In this document: piece after piece, positions 47,735 through 56,485 of the stretch
Numbering within the stretch: position 1 is the stretch's first letter
How the letters are laid out: each line of letters begins with the position of its first letter
Assembly: GCF_014640115.1 (NCBI RefSeq)
Contig: NZ_BMGI01000006.1
Coordinates: 305,544-369,543, forward strand
From: Sinisalibacter lacisalsi
GTDB taxonomy: Bacteria; Pseudomonadota; Alphaproteobacteria; Rhodobacterales; Rhodobacteraceae
DNA length: 64,000 bases
Direction of reading: 5' to 3'
Program-made: the position numbers and the translations under genes
The notes under the pieces: model-generated
What the model saw: only the letters and a program-made list of their open reading frames with translations
Database searches by the model: none
Told to the model about the DNA's origin: nothing

Positions 47735-49017
47735 GTTACACCCTCGGCATCCGCGAAAACCTGCGGCCGTTCCTCGAGCAACTGCTGCAGGTCTTCTTCG
47801 TCGGCCTGACGATCGGCCTTCAGCGGACGGTGATCCCCGCGCTGGCCGAAAGCGAGTTCGGAGTGGTGCAGGGCTCGATGACGGCGATCTTCGCCTTCAT
47901 CGTTTCGTTCGGGATCGTGAAAGGGGCGATGAACTTCGTCTCGGGCCGGATCTCGGAGCGGATCGGGCGGCGACGCGTTCTGATCTGGGGCTGGATCGCC
48001 GCCCTGCCAATCCCGTTCATGATCCTGTTCGCGCCGAACTGGGGCTGGATCGTTGCCGCAAACGTGTTGCTCGGCGTCAACCAGGGCTTCGCCTGGTCGA
48101 TGACCGTGACCGCGAAGATGGATATCGTGAAGGGCTCCGAGCGCGGGCTGGCAACCGGGTTCAACGAATTCGCGGGCTATGGCGGCGTGGCTCTGGCGGG
48201 ATTGGTCACCGGCTATCTCGCCAGCTATTTCGATCCGCGGACGAGCCTGTTCGTCTTCGGTCTCGCGGTCATTCTGCTGGCGCTCCTGGCCGCCCTGCTG
48301 GCCTTCACCGAAACGCTCCCCTACGCCCGGGCCGAAGCGGCGCGCCATGCAACAGGTGCGACAGCGGGACCGCGCGCGGCCTACGTCGAGGGGCCCGACA
48401 ACCCCACGTCGGTCCAGATCTTCGCCTTGGTCAGCTGGCGCAACCCGACCTTCATGGCGCTGGCACAGGCGGGCAGCGTCGAAAAGTTCGTCGACGCGCT
48501 GATGTGGGCGCTGGTGCCGGTGTTCATGGTGGCGCAGGGCGCGAGCCTGATCGAGATCGGCTGGGTCACCGGGATCTATGGTTTCGTCTGGGGTGGCAGC
48601 CAGCTCTGGACCGGGCCGCTCTCCGATCTCGTCGGGCGCAAGTGGCCGACGGTGACCGGGTTCTTCCTCTGCTCGGGCGGGGTCCTGGCATTTCCCATGC
48701 TGGCGACGGTCACCGGCTGGGCGGCTGCGGCCGCGGTCACCGGTGTCGGCATGGCACTGCTCTATCCAACCCTGATCGCCGCGATGGGCGACATCGCGCA
48801 CCCGTCGTGGCGCGGCTCGGCGCTCGGCGTCTACCGGTTCTGGCGTGACCTTGGCTACGCCATCGGCGCCCTCTCCATGGGGCTGATCGCAGATGCGGCG
48901 GGGATGCTCGAGGCCGGTTTCTGGTTCACCGCGATCGCGATGGCCGGCTCCGGCCTCTGGCTGATCCTGCGGATGAAGGAAACCCACCCGCGCCTGAGCG
49001 TCGCCGCCCGGCGTTGA
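47731..49017 (+). CDS. MFS transporter
   Basis: A 428-residue major-facilitator carrier with twelve hydrophobic segments. MFS motif A appears as GRISERIGRRRVLIWGW in the first half and again as GPLSDLVGRKWPTVTG in the second. Translation is coupled to the desaturase by ATGA. Under the ArsR-rhodanese regulator it could export a reactive sulfur, metalloid or lipid-derived compound; the sequence does not decide which. Confidence 0.9.
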   Translation: MSYTLGIRENLRPFLEQLLQVFFVGLTIGLQRTVIPALAESEFGVVQGSMTAIFAFIVSFGIVKGAMNFVSGRISERIGRRRVLIWGWIAALPIPFMILFAPNWGWIVAANVLLGVNQGFAWSMTVTAKMDIVKGSERGLATGFNEFAGYGGVALAGLVTGYLASYFDPRTSLFVFGLAVILLALLAALLAFTETLPYARAEAARHATGATAGPRAAYVEGPDNPTSVQIFALVSWRNPTFMALAQAGSVEKFVDALMWALVPVFMVAQGASLIEIGWVTGIYGFVWGGSQLWTGPLSDLVGRKWPTVTGFFLCSGGVLAFPMLATVTGWAAAAAVTGVGMALLYPTLIAAMGDIAHPSWRGSALGVYRFWRDLGYAIGALSMGLIADAAGMLEAGFWFTAIAMAGSGLWLILRMKETHPRLSVAARR

Positions 49018-49019
49018 AG

Positions 49020-49093
49020 ACGCAGGCCGCGACCAGCCATCTCGATGGCGATCGCGGCCTGCGTGAGAGGTGGTCGGGGGGCAGCGCCCCCCG
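49020..49093. terminator. Tandem bidirectional terminator hairpins
   Basis: Between convergent genes lies a 13-bp perfect stem (ACGCAGGCCGCGA paired with its complement, 49020-49064) with a nested GCCAT-CTCG-ATGGC loop hairpin. It is followed by CGGGGGGC-AGC-GCCCCCCG (49075-49093). No long T run follows, but the symmetry and location fit bidirectional termination. Confidence 0.6.
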
Positions 49094-49105
49094 GGCCCCG
49101 ATGTC

Positions 49106-50173
49106 TCAGATCTTGAACAGCTTGCGCGCATTGTCCTCGTAGAACATCTTCAGATGCTTGGCCGAGATGTCCATCGCGTCGAGCGCGCCCACTTCCTCGG
49201 GGACGAACTGCCACGGGTAATCCATGGCATAGAGCATCCGCTCCGGCCCGATCACCTCTTGCACGAACTTGATCGGCGGCGCCCAGCCAATCCCGCTCGA
49301 GGTGTAATAGAAGTTGTCGATCAGGTAGTCCCATGCCCGTCGCTTCAGCGGCTGCACGCCGGCGTAACGATCCGACTTCGAGATATGGCCGTGCATGTAG
49401 TCGATGCGATAGAGCCAGTAGGGCAGCGCCTCGCCGCAATGGCCCAGCACGATCTGGAGCTTGGGGAAGCGGTCGAACAGCCCCGAGACCATGAGGCGCA
49501 GCGCGTGCAGCCCCGTCTCGCTGGCGAAGCCATAGACCGCCGCGTCGAGACCACGCTTGAGGAAGGGCTCGATCATCTGCGGCGAGGGCGTGTTCGGGTG
49601 CAGGTAGATCGGCACGTCGAGCGCCTCGGCGGCCTCGAACAGGCCCCAGTATTTCTCGTCGTCGAGATAGGTGCCCAGCGTGTGCGAATTGAGAATGCCG
49701 CCACGCAGGCCGAGCTTGGAAACGCCGCGCTCGAGTTCCTTCTCTGCCTCGCCGATGTCCAGCGGGCTGAAGGCGGCCAGCCCGACGTAGCGGTCGGGGT
49801 GGGCCGCGATCCCTTCGGCCAGCTGGTCGTTGGCACTGCGCGCCAGCGCGCTGGCCTGGGCCGGGTCAAACACCTGCACGCCCGGCGCCGACAGCGAAAC
49901 CACCTGCATGTCGATCCCCGAGGCATCCATGTCGGCGATCCGCTCCTCGCCGAGGGTCTGGATCCGACGCGAGTGCGCGCGCGCCTTCTCGGTGCGGGAC
50001 GAACCGAAGAAGCCCCACAGGCTCTGGAAGCCCGGGTCGCTGATCGACCCGTCTTCAAGCCCCTTGAGGTAGAGCGTCATGATCTCGGGCGGAAGCCATG
50101 CCTCTTCGGTCGCGATCCGCTTGTAGGGCGGATTGGGATTGCGGGGCGGCATCGGGGGGTAGCGTTCACTCAT
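49106..50173 (-). CDS. Amidohydrolase family protein (LigW/gamma-resorcylate decarboxylase-like)
   Basis: A 355-residue TIM-barrel metal-dependent hydrolase of the COG2159 group. RIATEEAWLPP at the N-terminus keeps the glutamate metal ligand but lacks the HxH seen in many amidohydrolases, as in LigW-type aromatic decarboxylases. Further ligand motifs are IYLHPNTP, VLGHCGEALPYWLYR and the Asp in AMDYPW. The family decarboxylates or hydrolyses aromatic or carboxylated compounds. Eight bases overlap with the TRAP permease gene, so it probably acts on the imported carboxylate. Confidence 0.87.
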   Translation of the reverse strand: MSERYPPMPPRNPNPPYKRIATEEAWLPPEIMTLYLKGLEDGSISDPGFQSLWGFFGSSRTEKARAHSRRIQTLGEERIADMDASGIDMQVVSLSAPGVQVFDPAQASALARSANDQLAEGIAAHPDRYVGLAAFSPLDIGEAEKELERGVSKLGLRGGILNSHTLGTYLDDEKYWGLFEAAEALDVPIYLHPNTPSPQMIEPFLKRGLDAAVYGFASETGLHALRLMVSGLFDRFPKLQIVLGHCGEALPYWLYRIDYMHGHISKSDRYAGVQPLKRRAWDYLIDNFYYTSSGIGWAPPIKFVQEVIGPERMLYAMDYPWQFVPEEVGALDAMDISAKHLKMFYEDNARKLFKI

Positions 50174-52058
50174 GGACTGGCTCCTTTTGCGCGCTCGGCG
50201 AGCGCGGGGTGGGCGCGCCGGAAAGGCGCATCAGAAGAACGGCGGCGGGATATCCCGCCACCGCGATAGCGATGGCAATCGGCGAGGCCGGCGGCACGAT
50301 GGCGGTGATGGCCCCGACGGCAAGCGCGGCCGCCCCCGCGCCAAGCCGCCGCACGCCGCCGCCGAAAGCGCGGGGCGAGGCCAGCACTTCGGCCAGCAGG
50401 TAGCCCGCCGTCAGGATCGTCGCCGCCGATACCGCGATCTCGGTCCAGGTGCCGTCCATCAGGAGCGCCGGGTTCAGCGCGAAGACGAAGGGCAGAAGAT
50501 AGGCCATGATCGCCAGCTTCACGCCGACCAGCCCCGTCTCCCACATGTCGGACTTGGCAATCGAGGCGGCGGCATAGGAGGCGATCGCGACCGGCGGGGT
50601 CAGCATCGACAGGAGGCCGAAGTAGAAGATGAACATGTGCGCCGACATCTCGGTCACGCCAAAGCGGATCAGCGCGGGCGCCAGCAGGACCGACACGATG
50701 ACATAGACGCCGGTGGTCGGCATCCCGACGCCAAGCAGCACCGCAAGCGCCGCCGTCGCCACCAAGAGCGCCATCAGGCCGCCAAGCTCCGCGATCCGCC
50801 CGAGCGCCATCGTCAGGCTGAAGCCAAGCCCGGTTACGTTGATCGTGCCGATCACCACGCCCGCCACCGCGCAGACAAGGAGAACCGGCACCAGCGTGGT
50901 GCCCGCCGCGGTGAGGATCTGCCAGATCACCCCGAGCTTGAGCCCCTTGCGGGCGGACATGACGAAGTATAGCGCCAGCGCCGCCGCCGAGGAGTAGAGC
51001 GCGGCCTTGCCCGGCGAGTAGCCCAGGAAGAACAGGAACCAGATCAGAACCCCGATCGGCGCGATGAGCGGCCAGGCCGCCAGCAGCGCAGCGCCCAGTT
51101 TCGGGAGGTTTTCGCGCGGCTCGCCCTCGATGCCGTGATAGGCGGCATAGCGGTCGACCTGCCGGTAGAGCAGGTAATAATAGAACACCGCGGGCAGAAG
51201 CGCCGCGATGACGACGGAGGCATAGGAAACCTGAAGAAACTCGGCGATGACGAAGGCGGTCGCCCCCATCACCGGCGGCGCGATCTGGCCGCCGTTCGAG
51301 GCGACCGCCTCGATCGCGCCGGCATAGCGCGGCGGAAAGCCCGATTTCTTCATCATCGGGATGGTCACGATCCCGGTCGACATGACGTTGGCCACCGTCG
51401 ATCCCGACAGCGTGCCGAACAGCGACGAGGCAAGGATCGCCACCTTGGCCGGCCCACCGCGCTTGTGGCCCATCAGCGCCAGCGCCAGCCGGGTCATCGC
51501 CTCGCTGCCGCCAACCGCGTTCAGTGTGGCGCCGAAGATGATGAACCCGAGAATTTGGGTGGCGCCGACGTTGAGCACGAGGCCCGGAATGCCGTTGGTG
51601 TCATTGTAGATATAAAGCAGGTAGCGCGCGGGCTTCAGGTAGGCACCCTGGAACAGCCCCGGCGCCATCCAGCCAAGAAAGCCGTAGGCAAGAAACAGAA
51701 GCGTCAGAATGGCGAGCGCCCGCCCGGCCAGCCGCCGGGTCGCCTCGACGGTGCCGGCGATGGCGATGATCGCGGGCAGCCACTTGTCGGTCGTGCGGAT
51801 ATGCGCCGTCAGCAGCCAGTCTTCATAGCTCCACGCCAGCCAGAGCCAGCTTGCCAGCGCGGCCAGGCCCAGCGCGAGGTCGCCCCAGCGCCAGGCCCCG
51901 GCATGGGGCCTGGCGAGAAGGCCCGCGAGAACCCCCACACCGAGAATCGCGGCGAGATACTGCTCGGTGATCAGGACGACCCCGAGCGCGGCCGGAACGT
52001 TGAGCAGGCAAAGTATTCCCATCGCCGGAATCGCGGCGGCAACAAATGCGGGTTTCAC
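50166..52058 (-). CDS. TRAP transporter fused permease (4TM/12TM, TAXI type)
   Basis: A 630-residue inner-membrane protein joining the small (DctQ-like) and large (DctM-like) TRAP subunits. Conserved large-subunit blocks include SSLFGTLSGSTVANVMSTG, ASNGGQIAPPVMGATAFVIAE and GVGMPTTGVYVIVSVLLAP. Fused permeases of this kind work with TAXI-type binding proteins to import carboxylates using a sodium gradient. The TAXI protein that should be encoded upstream survives only as a C-terminal remnant (52086-52220), so the transporter has probably lost function unless another binding protein serves it. It overlaps the amidohydrolase gene by eight bases. Confidence 0.92.
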   Translation of the reverse strand: MKPAFVAAAIPAMGILCLLNVPAALGVVLITEQYLAAILGVGVLAGLLARPHAGAWRWGDLALGLAALASWLWLAWSYEDWLLTAHIRTTDKWLPAIIAIAGTVEATRRLAGRALAILTLLFLAYGFLGWMAPGLFQGAYLKPARYLLYIYNDTNGIPGLVLNVGATQILGFIIFGATLNAVGGSEAMTRLALALMGHKRGGPAKVAILASSLFGTLSGSTVANVMSTGIVTIPMMKKSGFPPRYAGAIEAVASNGGQIAPPVMGATAFVIAEFLQVSYASVVIAALLPAVFYYYLLYRQVDRYAAYHGIEGEPRENLPKLGAALLAAWPLIAPIGVLIWFLFFLGYSPGKAALYSSAAALALYFVMSARKGLKLGVIWQILTAAGTTLVPVLLVCAVAGVVIGTINVTGLGFSLTMALGRIAELGGLMALLVATAALAVLLGVGMPTTGVYVIVSVLLAPALIRFGVTEMSAHMFIFYFGLLSMLTPPVAIASYAAASIAKSDMWETGLVGVKLAIMAYLLPFVFALNPALLMDGTWTEIAVSAATILTAGYLLAEVLASPRAFGGGVRRLGAGAAALAVGAITAIVPPASPIAIAIAVAGYPAAVLLMRLSGAPTPRSPSAQKEPVHE

Positions 52059-52085
52059 GGCAAAAGCCTTCCTGTTGCGATGCGG

Positions 52086-52220
52086 TTACTGCAGCGAAGC
52101 GTCGCGCGCGGCGTTCTCTTCGCTCCAGATGCCTTTCTCCTCGTAGAAGCGCACCGCCGCCGGGTGGTAGGGCACGGTGTTGCTCGGCATCGCCATCCGC
52201 TCGGGTGCGGCCCCGCCTGA
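52086..52220 (-). pseudogene. C-terminal remnant of a TAXI-type TRAP substrate-binding protein
   Basis: About 44 codons remain in frame to a TAA at 52086-52088, including NTVPYHPAAVRFYEEKGIW, the usual C-terminal segment of TAXI binding proteins. The 5' part is replaced by an IS3-type fragment. It sits 27 bp upstream of the TRAP permease, the normal place for the binding-protein gene. Confidence 0.8.
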
Positions 52221-52427
52221 CAGGCTCCCCAAACAGCTTCAGCCACTTGTAGAGAGAATACTTGCTGACCCCCAAGCGTCGGGACACCTCCCGAACTGGA
52301 TACCCGCGCACCGTGATCTGATGCACCGCGTCCCGCTTGAACTCGTCGCTGTAGTTGCTTGTACCCATGGTCGCCTCCTCGGCTCAAAGTAAGGGGGCAA
52401 AGCGTCTACAAATCTAGGGGCACCTCA
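52221..52427 (-). mobile_element. IS3-family insertion sequence, 5' fragment with start of orfA
   Basis: The outer end at 52427 is an inverted repeat beginning TGAGGTGCCCCTAG on the minus strand. A GAGGAGG ribosome site and an ATG at 52368 follow, then the OrfA helix-turn-helix (NYSDEFKRDAV, RRLGVSKYSLYKWLKLFGEP). The frame breaks at about 52221 where the TAXI gene remnant begins, so the rest of the element is deleted. The end sequence matches that of the element at 63904. Confidence 0.8.
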
Positions 52428-52834
52428 GACGGCTTTTTGGTTCCGCCTCTCTAAAGTTGAAAGCGGCCATTGGCGCAACCGCAGCGAATTCACACTTCGT
52501 CCCGCTCTGCCAACCTTCACCCTCCGAAAATGCTGCACGATGCACGAATGGCCGGTCTGGTGAAGCTGCGCTGCAGAGCCGGTCACCTTGGCGAGCGGCG
52601 GCTTTGGGCCGGTCGCGACAGTTGCCTCAGTTGCGGCAAAGGTCTGGAAAGTCCGCCCCCGCCTCATCCGCCGATCCACCGAAGGCGAACCGGGATCCTT
52701 TCGCAAGACGGTGGCAATTCAAATCCCGGCCGTTGGGAACAACTTTCGAAGTCCACAACAGGGCGCCTTTGCACCGCGGCTGGATCGCCAAGACTCACTT
52801 TAGGCGGACCACGTCGCCAGCAATGTTCAGCGGT
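52428..52834. other. Non-coding stretch with a degenerate repeat
   Basis: 407 bp without a supportable gene. Frames on both strands lack ribosome sites and family features. It contains a degenerate sequence (52507-52612) related, in inverted orientation, to 57961-58047. Confidence 0.6.
52507..52612 (-). repeat. Degenerate dispersed repeat, copy A
   Basis: On the minus strand this shares an interrupted match with 57961-58047, including TTCACCAGACC versus TACACCAGACC and ATTCGTGCATCGTGCAGCAT versus GTTCGTGCATCGCGCAGCAT. Both copies lie in non-coding DNA near other debris. Confidence 0.5.
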
Positions 52835-53437
52835 TCAACGGTGCATGACGATCGGGCGCCGTTCCACGATTTGCTGACCACGGGCGACTCCATGCACCTG
52901 TTGGAAGCCATAGAGCATATCGTGGTCCACGACGATAAGTCGGATGGTAAAGGTCATCGACACGCCATCGACCGTCATGCTGTCCGCGCCGACGAGGCGT
53001 GGCAGGTCATTCACGGCGCAGTCCGTGAGTATTTCGATGTCGTTGTCGTCAATCTCCAGATCGGGCACGTTCGTTGCCGTATGGCCATCTGGCAGCGATG
53101 GCTGTGCGTCAAAGCTCCAATCGACACCGGTTTCCCAATCCAGTGCGAGATCGATGCCCTCCGGGTTGTTGGAAAAGATGGTCAGGCGCCCGTCGCGCAG
53201 CTCGGTACGCCCTGTATCTGCCGAGGCCTTGGCACCGTGGGGCATCACCATCGGCCCCATGATCACGTAGCCTGCCTTGGCCTCACTGACCCACTGGCCT
53301 TCGAGTTGAGTTGAAACCGCCTCGAGCGCCGCGGCACCGGAAATTCCACAAAGAGTGTCGCCATCCTCTGCGCTGGCGGGCGCCGCCAAAGCGGTGATGA
53401 GCGCGGTCGCGGCAAGTGCATAATTCGTGATTGCCAT
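52835..53437 (-). CDS. Secreted protein of unknown function
   Basis: A 200-residue protein with a clear signal peptide (residues 1 to about 23, ending in APASAED) and a GGAGGG ribosome site before the ATG at 53437. The mature part is beta-rich and acidic (VPDLEIDDNDIEIL), with two cysteines that could pair (DTLCGISG and LTDCAVND). I do not recognise a family. It is divergent from the DUF3137 gene across 333 bp. It is the first complete gene inside the IS3-bracketed segment, and its codon use looks like the chromosome's. Confidence 0.75.
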   Translation of the reverse strand: MAITNYALAATALITALAAPASAEDGDTLCGISGAAALEAVSTQLEGQWVSEAKAGYVIMGPMVMPHGAKASADTGRTELRDGRLTIFSNNPEGIDLALDWETGVDWSFDAQPSLPDGHTATNVPDLEIDDNDIEILTDCAVNDLPRLVGADSMTVDGVSMTFTIRLIVVDHDMLYGFQQVHGVARGQQIVERRPIVMHR

Positions 53438-53770
53438 GTGTCCCTCCATCAGTTGGCGGGCGGGGTCGCTTCACCGTCATCCATGGGTTCTGTTGGCGTT
53501 CAGACCCGCACGGTGAAGGTGACCTCCTTGGTCGGACGTGGCGGCCAGCACCCGTTTTCCACTGTCAGTCTCACCTCATTTTCTCGTTTTTTCAATCGCT
53601 TCCTGCCGTCCGTCGGTGTTGCATGCGTGGGACGGCCGGTGCAGACCCTCGTGGACAGCGCGATTTCATTTCCGGGGGCCGACCTGTTGTTTGACAGTTT
53701 TCGATGTGCAACGCTGCCTGCGTTGTCTGCGGTACCGAAGGTCAAGAGGAGATCGAACCAGACACGTAGC
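53438..53770. other. Divergent intergenic region
   Basis: 333 bp between the starts of the secreted-protein gene and the DUF3137 gene. It contains an inverted pair CTTCACCGT / ACGGTGAAG spaced by about 30 bp, and no promoter I would defend. A plus-strand frame runs through it into the DUF3137 gene but has no family-like sequence. Confidence 0.5.
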
Positions 53771-54808
53771 ATGGGGGAGCACTTGTCAGATTTCACCGAA
53801 CACAGCCCGATCGAGGCCGGCTTTGCCGCAGTCTACAGGGCGCGCATCGCTCCCCGCCTGAACGAACTGGAACAAGAACGACAGGCTGTCCTGGCCAAAG
53901 CAAAGAGTCACGCCGCAATCGCTCTGGCGGCAGGTGCGGCGCTTGGGGTGCTGTTCCTGCTTTTCGGTTCGGGCTCGGACGGGCTGGCGGGCGCGCTTGT
54001 GGGCTTCGGCGTTCCGCTGGCCTTCGGTGCCGTCGCAGCCTTCCTGTTGTGGAAACGTCAGGCGGAGAGTTGGAGCGGGTCGGCTGCCAGGGACGTGATG
54101 CCCGTGGTTTGCGATTTTCTGGGCGACCTGACCCATGATCGCAACGCCTTGAAAGGCTTTCCGCTGGAAAGGATGCAGAAACTGGGCGTGATCCGGCGCT
54201 TCTCGAAGTCGGAGGTCAGCGACCGGCTGGCAGGGACCTACCGCGATGTGCCCTTCGAGATCGTTGAGGCAAAGCTGATCAACGACAAGAGCCAAAGCAG
54301 CACGAACGCGGACAACGATAACAGCGACAGGTCATCACGCACCCAGTTCAAGGGGCTCTTAATGCGGATCGGCGTGCCCGACCCGATCCCGGGGCGCATC
54401 CTGATCGCCCGTGACTATGGCATGGGCAACAAGTTGATGGGCATGTTTGGCGGTGCGGGCCGCGACCTGCCCCGGGTTGAGACCGGACACGCGGCCTTCG
54501 AGGATTTGTTCGAAGTCCATTCCGACGACCCAGACATGGCCATGAATGTATTGCCGCCCGCGTTTCTGGACAGCTTCGTGAAAATCGCCAAGTCCGAAGG
54601 CGGGCGTCGCGGGGCCAAGGGGCTTGAAGCGGGATTTCATGACGAGGCGTTCTTTCTGGCGCTCCAGCGCGACGACGACTTCCTCGCCTTGGGCAAGCTG
54701 ACCACACCTGCGGACGAGATCGAGGACGACCTGCACGGGGTCTTCGACGACATAGCCAAGGCCCGCCGCATCATCGACCGGTTGCACGGCGACCACCCGG
54801 AGACATGA
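53771..54808 (+). CDS. DUF3137 domain-containing membrane protein
   Basis: A 345-residue protein with an N-terminal charged helix (ARIAPRLNELEQERQAVLAK), two adjacent membrane helices (about residues 55-100) and a cytoplasmic C-terminal domain resembling DUF3137 (FEIVEAKL, then TQFKGLLMRI). DUF3137 proteins are often found near LemA-type proteins, but none is here; the function is unknown. Start is uncertain: the ATG at 53771 lacks a ribosome site, whereas an in-frame TTG at 53783 follows GGGGGAG. A 117-bp gap separates it from the WG-repeat gene. Confidence 0.75.
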   Translation: MGEHLSDFTEHSPIEAGFAAVYRARIAPRLNELEQERQAVLAKAKSHAAIALAAGAALGVLFLLFGSGSDGLAGALVGFGVPLAFGAVAAFLLWKRQAESWSGSAARDVMPVVCDFLGDLTHDRNALKGFPLERMQKLGVIRRFSKSEVSDRLAGTYRDVPFEIVEAKLINDKSQSSTNADNDNSDRSSRTQFKGLLMRIGVPDPIPGRILIARDYGMGNKLMGMFGGAGRDLPRVETGHAAFEDLFEVHSDDPDMAMNVLPPAFLDSFVKIAKSEGGRRGAKGLEAGFHDEAFFLALQRDDDFLALGKLTTPADEIEDDLHGVFDDIAKARRIIDRLHGDHPET

Positions 54809-54925
54809 GTTAAAGAGGCAATTGACATCGGCGGCGTTGTGGCTAGCCGCACCACGGACACAGGTCCAAAGCTTCGCGAAGGCTTGGCCTTTGATGAATG
54901 ACCATCCGCATCTGGAAGGGAAAAC

Positions 54926-56437
54926 ATGCGACAGACACGTCTTTCAAAAACTGTAATCGGCTTTCTTGTCATCGGAAACGGCGCATTCGCGCAAGCCGAC
55001 GTGCAATGCACCGACCAAACCTGTTTCGTCGAGGCGGTCAGGGCCTGCGATCCCGCCAGCTTTCGCGTTCAGGACCCCGCCGGACTTGGCGCGGAGGGCG
55101 AGTACAGCGTCGTCGGGTCGGTCGGAGAGTCCTGTCAGATCTCATTCGCCTTTTCGGAGAACCCCGATCCTGCCTTTGTGGACAAGCCGCTGACCTTCGT
55201 GGTCGATCCCGATGACGCATCGAAAGAGACCATCCTCGGCGCCTTGGAACGTTGCCTGACGAAGCGCGATGGTGCTGATCAATGTGCCGGCCCGCTGCTT
55301 GAGCATGTGGCAAACGTCGCGCCGGCGCGTGGCGCTATGGAAGCCGGCGAGGGCCCGCTGCCCTGTGGACAACCGGTGGAAGTCGCGGGAGACCCTCTCT
55401 ATCCGATGCCGAAAGACGGTAAATGGGGCTACGTCGACCGCGACGGTACCTGGCAAATCCCGCCGCAATGGGACCGGGTCAAGGACTTCCACGAGGGCCG
55501 GGCCATGGTCGGCGGTCAGCATGCCTGGGGCATCATCGACCGCGAGGGTGACTACATCGTCCCGCAGGAGTTCGAGAGCGCTTCGGTGCAAACGATCGGC
55601 GAGGAACGCTGGGCGACCTCGCCTTTCGCGTCCTATTCGGAAGGCTGCACGGTGGCGAATATATTCACCGACAGATCACAACCGACATTCTTCATTGACC
55701 GCGATGGCAAGTCCTACTGGCGCGAGGAACGACCTGAGGCGCTCCGGTCGCGCGACATCCGTGCCTTTGGTTCCTTCTCGGAGGGTCTGGCCTGGTTTCG
55801 GGAAGATGCCTCGCCTGGCGACCTGCATGGCTGGATCGATCCTGAGGGCACCGTCGTGATCGAGGCGGAGTTTGCCGACGCCGGAAATTTCTCCGACGGC
55901 CTGGCCCCCGCTAGCGTGGACGACGGGATGGCAGGCTTCATCTCGCCCGACGGGCAGTTGCAACTGCCGGGAAAATGGACGCTCGATCACGCGGAACCCT
56001 TCTCGGATGGACTGGCCTATGTCGCACCGAGACCTTTCGAGGGGGCTTTCATGACCGCAAGCGACTTCGCCTTTCAGCGTGTCCTTTTCGCCGGTGTTGA
56101 CGGTGCAAAGCCGAGGGTCGCCCCCATCGACTCGGCGGGCGCCTTTCACGACGGGCTGGCACCTGTCTTGGCGGAAGCGGCTGATGGCAGTCGCGCGTTC
56201 GTCTACGTGAACACTGAAGGCGAAGTGGCCTTCGTTCCCGATGACCTTGACGGCATCAAGGTCTGCGACCCGCGAACAAGGCCCGAGTTCCACAACGGGC
56301 TGGTCCGTCTCGTCGTGGCCGACGACGGCGAGACCTGTGAGGGACAGTATTTTACCAGCGGTCTGCCTCACTACGACGACGCACATTACATCTACATCGA
56401 TACGGATGGACAAATTGCGCTGCGGCAGGAGCGATGA
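54926..56437 (+). CDS. Secreted WG-repeat protein
   Basis: A 503-residue protein with a signal peptide (residues 1 to about 24, FLVIGNGAFAQAD). Residues about 25-150 are cysteine-rich and unrecognised. From about residue 165 it carries KWG/WG repeats (GKWGYVDRDGTWQIPPQWD, then HAWGIIDREGDYIVPQEF, later LHGWIDPEGTVVIEAEFADA and further degenerate copies), a beta-propeller or beta-sheet repeat of unknown binding function. The ribosome site GAAGGG lies five bases upstream. It may be cotranscribed with the DUF2259 gene, 48 bp downstream. Confidence 0.85.
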   Translation: MRQTRLSKTVIGFLVIGNGAFAQADVQCTDQTCFVEAVRACDPASFRVQDPAGLGAEGEYSVVGSVGESCQISFAFSENPDPAFVDKPLTFVVDPDDASKETILGALERCLTKRDGADQCAGPLLEHVANVAPARGAMEAGEGPLPCGQPVEVAGDPLYPMPKDGKWGYVDRDGTWQIPPQWDRVKDFHEGRAMVGGQHAWGIIDREGDYIVPQEFESASVQTIGEERWATSPFASYSEGCTVANIFTDRSQPTFFIDRDGKSYWREERPEALRSRDIRAFGSFSEGLAWFREDASPGDLHGWIDPEGTVVIEAEFADAGNFSDGLAPASVDDGMAGFISPDGQLQLPGKWTLDHAEPFSDGLAYVAPRPFEGAFMTASDFAFQRVLFAGVDGAKPRVAPIDSAGAFHDGLAPVLAEAADGSRAFVYVNTEGEVAFVPDDLDGIKVCDPRTRPEFHNGLVRLVVADDGETCEGQYFTSGLPHYDDAHYIYIDTDGQIALRQER

Positions 56438-56485
56438 CAGTCAAGAAAGTTGTCAGACGCCGCCCAGATTATGAAAGGGAAGACC

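Noticed and set aside
53438-53770. N-terminal extension of the DUF3137 protein by 111 residues
   Set aside because: The frame is open but the extension has no family-like sequence, covers a divergent promoter region, and has no ribosome site at its start.
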